A stretch of 64,000 bases of DNA, taken from assembly GCA_037693485.1 (NCBI GenBank), contig CM075344.1:41698501-41762500 (forward strand). Reading direction: 5' to 3'. This DNA comes from Kitagawia praeruptora (Eukaryota; Streptophyta; Magnoliopsida; Apiales; Apiaceae). Positions 10,601 through 20,546 of the stretch are shown here, piece by piece (the first letter of the stretch is position 1; each line of letters begins with the position of its first letter). The translations under genes and the position numbers were made by a program. The notes under the pieces were generated by a model. It was not told the DNA's origin. It was given only the letters and a program-made list of their open reading frames with translations, and made no database searches.

Positions 10601-12103
10601 TGGCCCAACAAATCATCTAAAAGATGATGACCACCAATTGTTGAGTGGGGCTTCTCCAAGAATTTTAAAGATGGAGAATCAGGAATTGATGTAGATATCA
10701 TATCCACATCCAGAGATGGAGTTGGTGATGGTGGATCAAAATCTGTATCGATTTGAAGGTTAAGATCAAGGGGCTGTGACTCCACATTTATTGAAGTCAC
10801 ATCAAACTAAGTTTGAGAAGGTACAGTTTCCTATACAGTGTGTGCACCCTGTGATTCCCCAATGGTTTTGGACTTTACTCTTCTACCATAGGTTTTTGAG
10901 AGAGAGTTGTATGTGTCTCTTGCCCTTTTGTGCAGTGTTCCTGGTATGGAACTTAAATCAGTAGTCACACCCTGTTGAGAGGATGTAACTAGAATTTGGC
11001 TTGATGGTTCATTAACAGTCTTTTGAGAGACTGAAATGTTGGTTGCACCTGCCTCACCTTCCTTATCCTTAGGGCTTTTTTGATGTTCACCCTGTCCCTC
11101 ACCACTCACTACCACCTTCACACTCCCCTCAAGAGTTTTGGTAGTTTTTGCAACAGGTGCCTTTTGAGAGACACCTGAGGTTTGTCTTTTAGATTGTGGT
11201 TTTGGAATTTTGGATTTAGTCACTTGGGTAGGAGCCTGTTTGGTCACAACTACAGACTCCATTGTGACAGTGGAAGGCAAAGAAATTTGAGTAGAGATAG
11301 GAGTAATAAGATTAGAAGCTACCTGAACAATTGGTGGATAAACCAATTGCACTCCTGCATTCAGATTCATTCGAATCAAGTCACTGAGGACTCTCTTCTC
11401 CTGAACAAAACAATTGAACTTGCTATCCGGGTTAGCAATGGATAGCTCATTCTCAGATACATGCAGTGCTAGGAGCATCAAAAATCTAGCAAAATAAACA
11501 TTCTTGCTCCTAGTTTCCTTTTTACCTAATTTAGCTGCTATCTCATACATGACTAGTGTGCCAAAATTATAGAATTTATCAGTCAAAAGCATACATAGCA
11601 TAACTAGCATGGAATTGGTAACAGCATCAAAGTTACTAATCTTGCCAGAAAAAGTTTTAATGAAGCCATCACAAAGATAACTCCATTCTTTAACCATACC
11701 TTTCCTAACAATTTTCCCTAAGTTCTTAGTACTAAGGGTATAATTCATGGAATTAAGCATGGTAACAATTTCAGCATTACTGGGTACACTCAGACAGTTA
11801 TTCTCAGGCAATTTTAAACAAGCAGTTAATACATCAGAATTAACTACATAATTTTTTACCCTTCAAAGAAAAAGCAAGTGTGCCGTCTGTGCCATTGTAC
11901 TCAGCAGATGCCCACACGTCTTCAATTACCCCATGGATTAGAGGAGTGGTGGCAGTCATAGCATATGACAGTTTGCATTTCTTCACGAAATTCATCATGA
12001 TGTGATATACTTCTGGAGCATTCGCTGTGTCAACAAAGGCTGCGAAATTGTTCTTCTCATAGGTAAACCCGGTGGAAGACATCATCTTGACAATAGGCGC
12101 CAT
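7615..12103 (-). pseudogene. Copia-B envelope-position gene (broken by stops and one frameshift)
   Basis: A single ancestral frame of about 1,500 codons runs from ATG 12103 to the stop at 7615. It is interrupted by one shift near 11850 and by in-frame stops at 10831, about 10807, 9373, 8602 and 8182. The N-terminal 250 residues form the same helical domain as in Copia-A (KEWSYLCDGF, then YEIAAKLGKKE, then ARFLMLLAL). A Lys/Ser/Thr-rich linker follows, then an acidic region (SDDSQSSDGEEINEEE), a coiled coil near 9400-9700, basic segments (KSKPKRRKAKTKR), and a C-terminal domain with Trp and Arg clusters. There is no signal peptide and no membrane span. The gene has its own promoter-like upstream region. 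The function is unknown; nuclear or chromatin binding would fit the basic segments. Confidence 0.72.
10376..10517 (-). other. TATCCGTTGATA motifs embedded in the envelope-position coding region
   Basis: Seven copies lie in about 140 bp of coding sequence, in alternating orientation (TATCCGTTGATG, GTCAACGGATAA, CATATCCGTTGATGG and others). On the coding strand they are read as YPLT where one orientation falls in frame and STD where the other does. The DNA motif is therefore the constant feature. Confidence 0.8.
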
Positions 12104-12500
12104 TGAAGTGTTTGAACTTTTGTTGCAGAGAGAGTTTTAGTGAAGAAGATGCAGTTAACTTATGAGATTCTTGAAAATGAATAAAGGTGAGATGTGAGAG
12201 CACAAGATAGCCTTTTATATTTTCCAAGAATTAAAAATGAAATAATTAAAAGTAATTACCCCATTGGACAAAAGTAACTGTCAGATAATAAATGAAAAGA
12301 AAAGAAGTACAGCCGTGACTAATTATACACGTTTACCAACGGCTATAAAAAGAAATATGTATATCAACGGATAAAGATTGGACGGTTGAGAAAACAGTTT
12401 ATCCATCGATGACGTGGACAACCTGTTATCCGTTGACATACAAAAATCTAGTAATGTGTTTATACTACCAACGGATAAAAGGATATCCGTTGATAAGCAA
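12104..12500 (-). promoter_or_regulatory. Internal promoter of the Copia-B envelope-position gene
   Basis: On the minus strand, between the RNase H stop and ATG 12103, there are five or six copies of the TATCCGTTGATA motif (plus coordinates about 12336-12493). A good TATA box (ATATAAAAGG, plus 12211-12220) follows, then a pyrimidine-rich CTCTCACATCTCACC typical of a plant start site. A leader of about 80-100 bases leads to ATG GCG. The same order of motif array and then TATA is found in the LTR. This supports separate transcription of the downstream gene; no transcript evidence is available here. Confidence 0.65.
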
Positions 12501-12612
12501 ATTTTGCCTTAAACAAAATTTCTGCTAAGAGTTATTCTGAGAGTTTTTAATTCTCAAGTAAATCAAAACACATTTCTAGCTGCAATACAGTATGATTAGA
12601 TATCACTAGGAA
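12501..12612 (-). other. Spacer between RNase H and the internal promoter
   Basis: AT-rich, no recognisable signal beyond the flanking motif array. Confidence 0.5.
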
Positions 12613-13363
12613 TTATGAAAAATTAAGCATACCTAGTTCACCTACCAACCTTGTGAATGAGGATTCATCAAGAGGCTTGGTGAAGATATCTGCAAGCTGC
12701 ATTTCACTTGGCACAAAGTGCATTTCTACTGTACCATTCATCACATGCTCTCTAATGAAGTGGTATTTGATGTCAATATGCTTGGTTCTCGAATGTTGCA
12801 CTGGATTCTCTGTGATGGAAATAGCACTAGTGTTGTCATAGAAAATTGGAATCTTCTCAATTTTTAGACCATAGTCAATAAGTTGATTTTTCATCCAAAG
12901 AATCTGTGCACAACAACTTCCAGCTGCAATGTACTCAGCTTCAGCTGTAGAAGTGGAGACTGAGTTCTGTTTCTTACTGAACCATGACACAAGCCTGTTT
13001 CCTAGAAATTGACAGGAGCCTGTAGTACTTTTCCTATCAATTCTGCAACCTGCATAGTCTGCATCTGAATAGCCAATTAGATCAAAGCCAGAATCTCTTG
13101 GGTACCGGCCAAATGCCAAGGTTTGGTGTTCCCTTGAGATACCTGAAAATTCTCTTAATAGCAATCAAGTGAGACTCTCTAGGGTCAGCTTGAAATCTAG
13201 CACAAAGACATGTGGAAAACATTATATCAGGTCTACTAGCTGTTAGATATAGAAGTGAGCCTACCATGCCTCTATAGCTTGAGATGTCCACAGATTTTTC
13301 CTTAGTATTCAACTCAAGCTTAGTTGCAGTGGCCATAGGTGTTTTTGCAGAGGCACAATCCAT
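12613..13363 (-). pseudogene. Copia-B RT C-terminus and RNase H
   Basis: This segment encodes the end of RT (SYRGMVGSLLYLTASRPDI) and Copia RNase H. RNase H shows GYSDADYAGC, the KSTTGSCQFLG strip, the active-site STAEAEYIA and the tail KHIDIKYHFIREHV. It ends near LADIFTKPLDESS and LGMLNFS. A frameshift near 13110-13160 separates the two parts, and another lies just upstream at about 13410. RNase H degrades the RNA strand of the RNA-DNA hybrid during reverse transcription. Motif residues look intact; only the frame is broken. Confidence 0.88.
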
Positions 13364-13407
13364 TAAGTCAAATTTCTTTAAAAGATCATAAATATATTTT
13401 GTTTGAC

Positions 13408-14083
13408 TTATGAAATTCCCTCATTGACTTGCTTTACTTGTAAACCAAGAAAGTAAGTTAATTCACCCATCATGCTCATTTCATACCTACTTTGCATAAG
13501 TTTGGCAAACCTTTTGCAAAGCTTCTCATCTGTAGACCCAAAAATAATATCATCTACATAGATTTGAACAAGTATTGAAGAACCATTGACATTTCTATGA
13601 AATAAGGTTTTATCTACTGTACCTCTAGTGAAGTGATTCTCCAAAAGAAATTGAGATAAAGTGTCATACCAGGCTCTTGGTGCTTGCTTCAAACCATAAA
13701 GTGCTTTCAAGAGAAGATATACATAATCTGGAAATTCTGGATCTTCAAAGCTAGGAGGTTGATGGACATATACCTCTTCTTCCAGTTCCCCATTTAGAAA
13801 GGCACTTTTAACATCCATCTGATAGACTTTGAAGTTGGCATGTGCTGCATAGGCTAGGAAAATTCTGATGGCCTCAAGTCTTGCCACTGGAGCAAAAGTT
13901 TCATCAAAATCTATTCCTTCTTCTTGAGAATAGCCCTTTGCCACTAATCTAGTTTTATTCCTCACAATTATGCCATTTTCATCAGTCTTATTCTTGAGAA
14001 CCCATTTGGTACCTATGATACCTCTATCATCAGGTTTGGGCACAAGCTTCCATACTTTATTTCTCTCAAATTGGTTTAGCTCT
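13408..14083 (-). pseudogene. Copia-B reverse transcriptase, split by the LARD insertion
   Basis: Classic Copia RT motifs are present in order: KWVLKNKTDENG, RLVAKGYSQEEGIDFDETFAPV, YQMDVKSAFLNGELEEEVYV, QAPRAWYD and the catalytic YVDDIIFGS, then FLGLQV. The N-terminal codons are interrupted at 14084-14088 by the TCTTG target site of the LARD element; the upstream reading continues from 31903. Residues upstream of 14089 in the plus-strand sense belong to the LTR, not to RT. A one-base deletion near 13412 ends the frame in TAA. Confidence 0.9.
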
Positions 14084-14088
14084 TCTTG
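14084..14088. repeat. Left target duplication of the LARD element (TCTTG)
   Basis: TCTTG here and at 31898-31902, immediately outside TGTGACG...TTATTACA. Confidence 0.9.
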
Positions 14089-15070
14089 TGTGACGCCCCT
14101 AGATCCGGGGTCAAGGATCCAGGTCATCACGGTCCAAATTCCATTCAATATCAATATCTCTTGGGTTTTTTTTTTAACTTAATACTTATGCAATTGACCC
14201 CACACTAATACACACACACACCAGTCATATGCTCATAGAACAACATCCACAATATTAAAAGTTTAAAGTTAACAGTTATTACAAACCCAGAATTCTACTA
14301 AGTACATTGTTGAGTAATACTTCTACAGGAAGCATTTCAACAACCAAAAGTTTATTACATAGCTTACACACTAATATACATAAGTCTACTAAGCCCCTTT
14401 CGCTTGTCAACTACCTCTGGGATGGTCGCCAGTACTCGCTCAAAAGGTCGCCTTCCCCTTACCCTCTTGCGGGGTATAGTGCGTAGTATCGGCATACCTA
14501 GCTGTTATATAAATAAGTAGCAAGAGTGAGCTATAGTAGCTCAACAAGATAATTTCTATCTACTAACATCAAAGGAAAATAAACCATTATATATATATAT
14601 ATAATAGACAAAAGCAAACTTCAGTTATTATGGAAGAATTTTATTTCCATTCAATATGTATATACACTTTCCAATTATCCTTGTACGTAAGAAATATATA
14701 GTATCATTCCATCAGTCTCGCTTCTAACATCATATAATATCAATTCCTCTTCTTGAATGCTATAACCATCAATATACCATTTCAGTGTAATCTTTCAAGA
14801 TAATATAAAAACTTGAACAAATCTCTCGCTATAATCTTCTCATTTCCTTCTTATGCAACAATCATATAAATTAATATAAAAATCAGTTTCTCTTCGTTTG
14901 TAACAATAATTCCATCATTTCCTATCACTTTTCTGTTTTCAGTTATAGAAATCCGAAAACCATTTTCAATTCTTTCTTTCATGTTTTGGGGATATCTGCT
15001 GGCGCCAGATACGTAGGACGATGATCAGTCGCCTGACCGTATCCGCTCTATGTTTACTACTAGTAGAAGG

Positions 15071-15155
15071 AATGAAGGCCACCTGCTAACATCATCCATG
15101 GAGGAAGGCCACCTGCTAACATCCTCCCGGAGGAAGGCCACCTGCTAACATCCTC
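15071..15155 (-). repeat. Triplicated GGCCACCTGCTAACATC unit in the LARD LTR
   Basis: Three copies of a 28-30 bp unit (GAGGAAGGCCACCTGCTAAC then ATCCTCCC). The other LTR has the same three at about 21530-21615. Confidence 0.85.
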
Positions 15156-15472
15156 CCTTGGCATCTTCGTGCCGAATAATATAATGAATGCTGGACTGTG
15201 TCGCACACAGCCCTGACACAGCCTCTTACGCAAGTTTGTTGCTATTCCCCCTCTTTATAAAAATCATTATTCCATTTATCATCACCTTTAAAAATTTATA
15301 TATGTCATAATACTTTGATTATGACTCAGACATCTCCACTGTATTCAATGAAATCAATATGCTTTTATATACGTAGAGTATTCCATTTATCTCAAAAGTA
15401 TTAAATACCATTCAATAATATTTATTAAATCACAATACTTAGAAAGAATATAATATTATAAATCATATAACC

Positions 15473-15605
15473 CTAGATAACAACTGATACCATTCCTTTA
15501 TATATCTTTAGATAACAACTGATACCATTCCTTTATATATCTTTAGATAACAACTGATACCATTCCTTTATATATAACTCTATATAACAACTGATACCAT
15601 TCCTT
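15473..15605 (-). repeat. Four-copy 32-bp tandem repeat in the LARD LTR
   Basis: The unit AGATAACAACTGATACCATT followed by CCTTTATATATC occurs four times, the last one diverged. It is repeated in the other LTR at about 21932-22064. Confidence 0.85.
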
Positions 15606-18182
15606 CATATTTCCTTAATCATAAGGCATGTTCACTTCATGCATAATCACCTCTATGTATATTCATATCCATCACATACTTATACTCATATCCATATTCA
15701 TATCATACTCATATACCTTCCCTTTTTACATCAATAATCAAGGAAAACCATTTCTTAACAATATAGTAACAATAGCATCACATATATATATTTCATGAAA
15801 TCAAGTTTCTTTGAAGATAAATAATTTCCAAGTAGGGATAGAAAAGATCTTGCCTGGATCTCTAAAGCGAGTTTGTGGAATCCTGAGTTCGTCTCCCGTT
15901 TCTATAGGAACGAAAGGATCACCATTAGTATATATCCCACTTAATCACTTAATTTCTACACCATAACACCCTTAACTCATATTATAAGTTTAACATGGTT
16001 TTTATGCACCAAAAGTTTACATGCACTTAACCATTTTTAAACTCGATCTAAGTTTTAGCATATTCCACCATTCCCCTTAATAACCACACTCGACTGTAAA
16101 AATTCTCAGAAAATATAGATTTCGAATTTTAATTCAAGGTCAACTGTAAAGGGTCCTCTGACCACCCTACTATACTATCCCAAAATTTCGTGACTTAATA
16201 AAATGTCTAAGTATGGTAACTTTAGCCTCAAAGTTGATACAATTACGTTTTCTCGGTTTTCGAATGCCTTTCACTAAAACTGACTTTTTTCCTAAACCGT
16301 TCATCAGATTTTAACGTACCTTATATCAAAACGATCTACGAACTAAGCTCTATCATGTCATGGTCAATTGGTAACCTAGATAGTAGGGTACCGTACGGAG
16401 ACAGGGGTCCAAAACAGGGCAGATTACATCCTAACGAAAATCGGGCATTATAACGGCTATAATTTCATACTTTCCAAATTTTTCTCACCTCCAAATCCAT
16501 CACCAAACACATACATCAAACCTACACCATGTGGTCATCATACCAACCATGGATTTCCAACACAAAACACTTCCATATTTAACTCAAACCACTTACAAAC
16601 ACATAATCATCATAAATCATCACTTATCATAACTTAAATCACCAAGTTTTCTATAACCAAGCATATATATTCAAAGTAATACTAAAGGGTCTTGAGATTT
16701 ATACCTCCTTGAAGATTGACAACACTTAACAAGCCTTGGGTAGTCCTTAAATAACCTTAAGGTAGCTTGGATCAACTAAATAAATCATAAAAACAAAGTT
16801 AGAAATTCGGATTCACTGGACACCAGTTGAAAGAATCGCAAAACCGAAGGCCTTACCTACGTTTTCTGGATGAGGCTTCTAAAGGAAAGTTGTAGAGAAT
16901 CTCACCAGCTTTCCAACCATATAAAGAACACAAAATTCCATTGAGTAATGAAGGAGATATGGCCGTTTGAAAATCAGCCCAGAAACTGTCAATCCTCCTG
17001 GACAGTTTGGTTTCTTCAACTTGGGGGAGGTATTTGACTAGGCTACACCCCTTTTATGACTATGAAATTTTGAGATAATCTTGCCCATGGAGTGGAGAGG
17101 TTGTGGTTCAAATTTGGTGATTTTATCATGGATAGAAATGGAGATATGATTTTTCCTCTCCTCCTTGCTCTTGCTGGGCAGTTTGAGAGGATGAAGTTTC
17201 TAGCTTGTTTCTTGATCCAATCTCATCCATTATTCATTGTAAGGATAATATCTAGCTTAGTCTTGATGATTCTAGAGTCTTGGAGATATTTATGGAAGGT
17301 TATGGATTAATCCTCATGCTAAATGACTAATTTGCCCTTGATTTATAAGTTAGTGGAAGATGATGTCACCTTAATGATCTTATAATCTCTTTTTGCTTTT
17401 CTTTTCCAAGTATAATGCTAGCAATCTTGGTAAATGATAATGTGGTATGTATCCTTGTTGTATTACTAATCTTGGTTGTTTTGTTTTCATACTCGTTTAA
17501 TCACGTTTCGTTTCGAATACACCTCGTTACCTCAGTGGTTCTGAAATCGTTTAAAAATCCACATTCCCTTGGCATTTCCTTGACTTAATAATCCATTGGT
17601 TTACCTTAAATTCACTAATTCCTCAATATATAAATCCTTTAATATTTCCATGCTTCTTAATATCCAATACAATAGTGCTCAATTAAAAACAAACATCTTA
17701 AAAATCCATACTCAGGAATTTCGGAAATCCGTCATCGTTTCGAGTCACTCATTTTCATAGTACAACACTAATATGGTTTCTGATTGCTCATTTTCTGTAT
17801 TAATTATAGGGTACCTACATACCATTTCCCTAAATCCTCGAAATTTACTATTCATTTAGGCACTGTAGCATTCTAAAAGTAAGGGTTATTACAGTCTTCC
17901 CCCCTTAAAAGGATTCCGTCCCGGAATCACGTGGACAATTACTCTTCTCACAAGGTGTTTTCTAATTCTCAGGTCGTTTCCTAATACCACTAAAATTTCA
18001 ATCTATATTAAAAGATAAAACTACATATCTCTATCTTATTTGCGCAAAAGTACAACAACATAAACTTACTTATCATTCATCAACATGCCATTTAGCTTAT
18101 CAATAGCAGCACTTTCACTGTCTTTTCCTTGCAAATCTTTTCCTGTATTCAGTCATTCTATATTATCTCATTTCTCCTTCCT

Positions 18183-18239
18183 CTTTCGACTAAGGGTATC
18201 GGCCACCACATTGGCCTCCCCTGAATGGTAGTGTATCTC
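18183..18239 (-). pseudogene. Vestige of Gypsy RNase H C-terminus
   Basis: The minus-strand peptide EIHYHSGEANVVADTLSRK matches the hallmark YHPGKANVVADALSRK at the end of chromovirus RNase H. No other part of RT or integrase is readable around it, so this is a relic of the autonomous ancestor. Confidence 0.7.
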
Positions 18240-20524
18240 ACTATGGTTTGTCTATATTTTGATTTCTATCATGACATAAAATATTAATACTCAAATCTTA
18301 ATATATCTTATCTCTGTAAAATCTTCCAGAAATTTGACTATAAGACTATTCCTTGAAACAATTGTAAGAAAATATTATCTATAATATATATTTCCTGTTC
18401 ATACTTATACAAACATATACTTTCCTTTCATCCACGAAAATATTCTCGCGCTTTCCCCAATACTCTTAATCTCCTTTTTATAGAGTTCTTTGACTCTTAA
18501 CAGATATTGATTTGGATGACACGAGAATAACACACTTTCTTATATCACCATAGTTTACTTTCTCACAGATAGATTATTCTTATCTATATTATCAGTCCAT
18601 TTACACCATTCATTGACTTAGTCAATCCCTAACCAAACATTTACTCTTAAGAGGTTAAATTAGAGCGTACCTGCAATTTCCTCCGGATACCTTATCCCAT
18701 ATGTCTATTGTTCACTATACACTCTTTACATCTTGCTGACCCACCTTAGTTCCTTCATGATATACTATCTATTCCACCTATGTAATTTCCCTTTATTATC
18801 CTCATCAAAATATTTACCTCAAGTTTTACTCATTCACACCTTTTGGATTAATCCTTTGAATACTTAACATCTTTAATCTCTCTTAGCTTCTTAGGGTATT
18901 AGTCACAATATTGGCCTTCTCCCACTAATAGTTGTTGCACCTTGAAATCCTTCATTAATTTTCCCCACTTCCTTTGTTTATCCTTATTCTGACTCTATCC
19001 TCAAAATACACCTTACTCTCAATAGTAAATCTCAATTATACCTTAAAATTCATCATATTCTTTTCTCTTACCAATCATCAAATATACCCATTTCTTCTCA
19101 TGAAATTCCTTCCTCTCTTATATTGAAACGCTTCTAGCTCCAATTATCTCTTAACGAAGTTTCCCTTGAAATCTCTAGTTTCCTCGTATAATCACGTATA
19201 CCCTAAACCTTACTTCCATTATTCCATCCATTAAGGAAATCTTTCTTATATCCAAAACAATTAATAGAATTTAAAAGACTTTGAATTGAAACGAACCCAG
19301 AAACAAGCAAGGGTCCCACAATAATTTATAAAATAAGAGTTTTAAATAACCTTTATTCGAAACAAAAGAATATTTGAGAAATCAATATAATGGAAGAACC
19401 CGTACGTCACACAAGTGAGGGCGTCCCCTCTGACTTTCAATCACACAGACAGATCGTCCTTGTGTATACATATAGAGCTGTTCCTCTTAGTTGGAGTAAG
19501 AAATATAGAGGGAAATTTAAATCACGATGATAAACACCATTTTTCGAAAATAATCTTAGAAGAATATTTTGACTAAGATAGATAAAATACAATTTTGAAA
19601 CACATTCCAAAGGTACCAGAAAGTTTTGAAAAGATACCGGCCCTTAATAAATAATTACCCATTAGTGGAGGAAAATTTGAAACTCAATAATATAATTTAG
19701 CAGGGCTTTAGGAGCTTGAAAATAGGTACTGTTAATAGCCTCTGCCGAATTGAAAATCCCAATAATGGAAGGCTTTCCTCAAATACTATTTATATCTTAG
19801 ACTGCGTACTCTCCAAAATTTCTTAAATTTGGCACTCACCATGAAGCCTCAACCTATCGTCTGCTATTCCCAATTATCTTCATTTACCTAGTCGTGACTT
19901 GGCTCGATACTCTCTACCTTTATCCATAATAGATCACAACCTTCTAATCGATATACTTACGTAATATTGATCGTCTTAGCCTAACACTGCTCCGGTATCA
20001 AAGACCCTTCAAACTATACTTTATATTTGTATATTCTAACATATCCCGTATACTCACGAGATTGTCTAACGTACATTTCCCAATACATCAAATATTCCCT
20101 TTCTCATATCAATTCCGTGTACTACATAAACTTAACACTTTTGGCATAATAGCCTTTTTATTTAAGTCAATCTCAGAATTTCTCAATCTGTCTTAGTCCT
20201 TAAGGTATATCTTGGCTTTACCGACCAACCTCAGTTTCACCCTTTCATCTCCACAAACAATCAATGTCTATTCACCAATCCACTTACAATATTTCTTCAA
20301 ACTCCCTTAAACACAAGAAGACTTTAAATACCCTTAACCTTGGCTCACTAATCTCCTCTCCCTATACTAAAACATAAACTTTTATTAGTAATAATCTATA
20401 AAATTATAATCACTACTTAGAATAAACGCTTCGTTTGATAAAACACCCTTGAACTCGATGGGAGTTCACAATTTATATTATTACTGATACAATTATTATT
20501 ATCACTTTTGTTCTTGAGCATTAT

Positions 20525-20544
20525 GACTCTTAGCTCTGATACCA
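20525..20544 (-). other. LARD primer-binding site (initiator Met tRNA)
   Basis: The minus strand reads TGGTATCAGAGCTAAGAGTC, two bases inside the 5' LTR. TGGTATCAGAGC is the standard complement of the plant initiator tRNA 3' end. Confidence 0.88.
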
Positions 20545-20546
20545 TC

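Larger units (their letters stand above)
14089..17893 (-). repeat. LARD 3' LTR
   Basis: A 3.8 kb LTR with TG...CA ends. It holds two short tandem arrays (about 15071-15155 and 15473-15605). It encodes nothing convincing; a 72-codon frame at 17092-17310 is also present in the other LTR copy and has no recognised domain. Differences from the other LTR are few (about fifteen seen by eye), indicating recent insertion. Confidence 0.9.
17894..20546 (-). other. LARD internal region, no intact gene
   Basis: The region starts (plus sense) with a C-rich block at 17894-17906 that is the polypurine tract on the minus strand. It ends with the primer site. It is AT-rich, stop-dense in all frames, and I see no full-length gene. 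Two short remnants resemble the Gypsy RNase H-integrase boundary (18183-18239 and, more decayed, about 18886-18940). Confidence 0.75.

Noticed and set aside
14085..14154. N-terminal extension of the RT reading frame with ILDPGSRG
   Set aside because: This is LARD LTR sequence read through the insertion junction, not pol.
15071..15605. Regular short repeats that might suggest a CRISPR array
   Set aside because: Adjacent tandem units with no unique spacers, inside a plant LTR.
17092..17310. A 72-codon frame, also at 23551-23769
   Set aside because: The duplicate is just the other LARD LTR copy. No domain, no start context and low-complexity hydrophobic residues; I treat it as chance.
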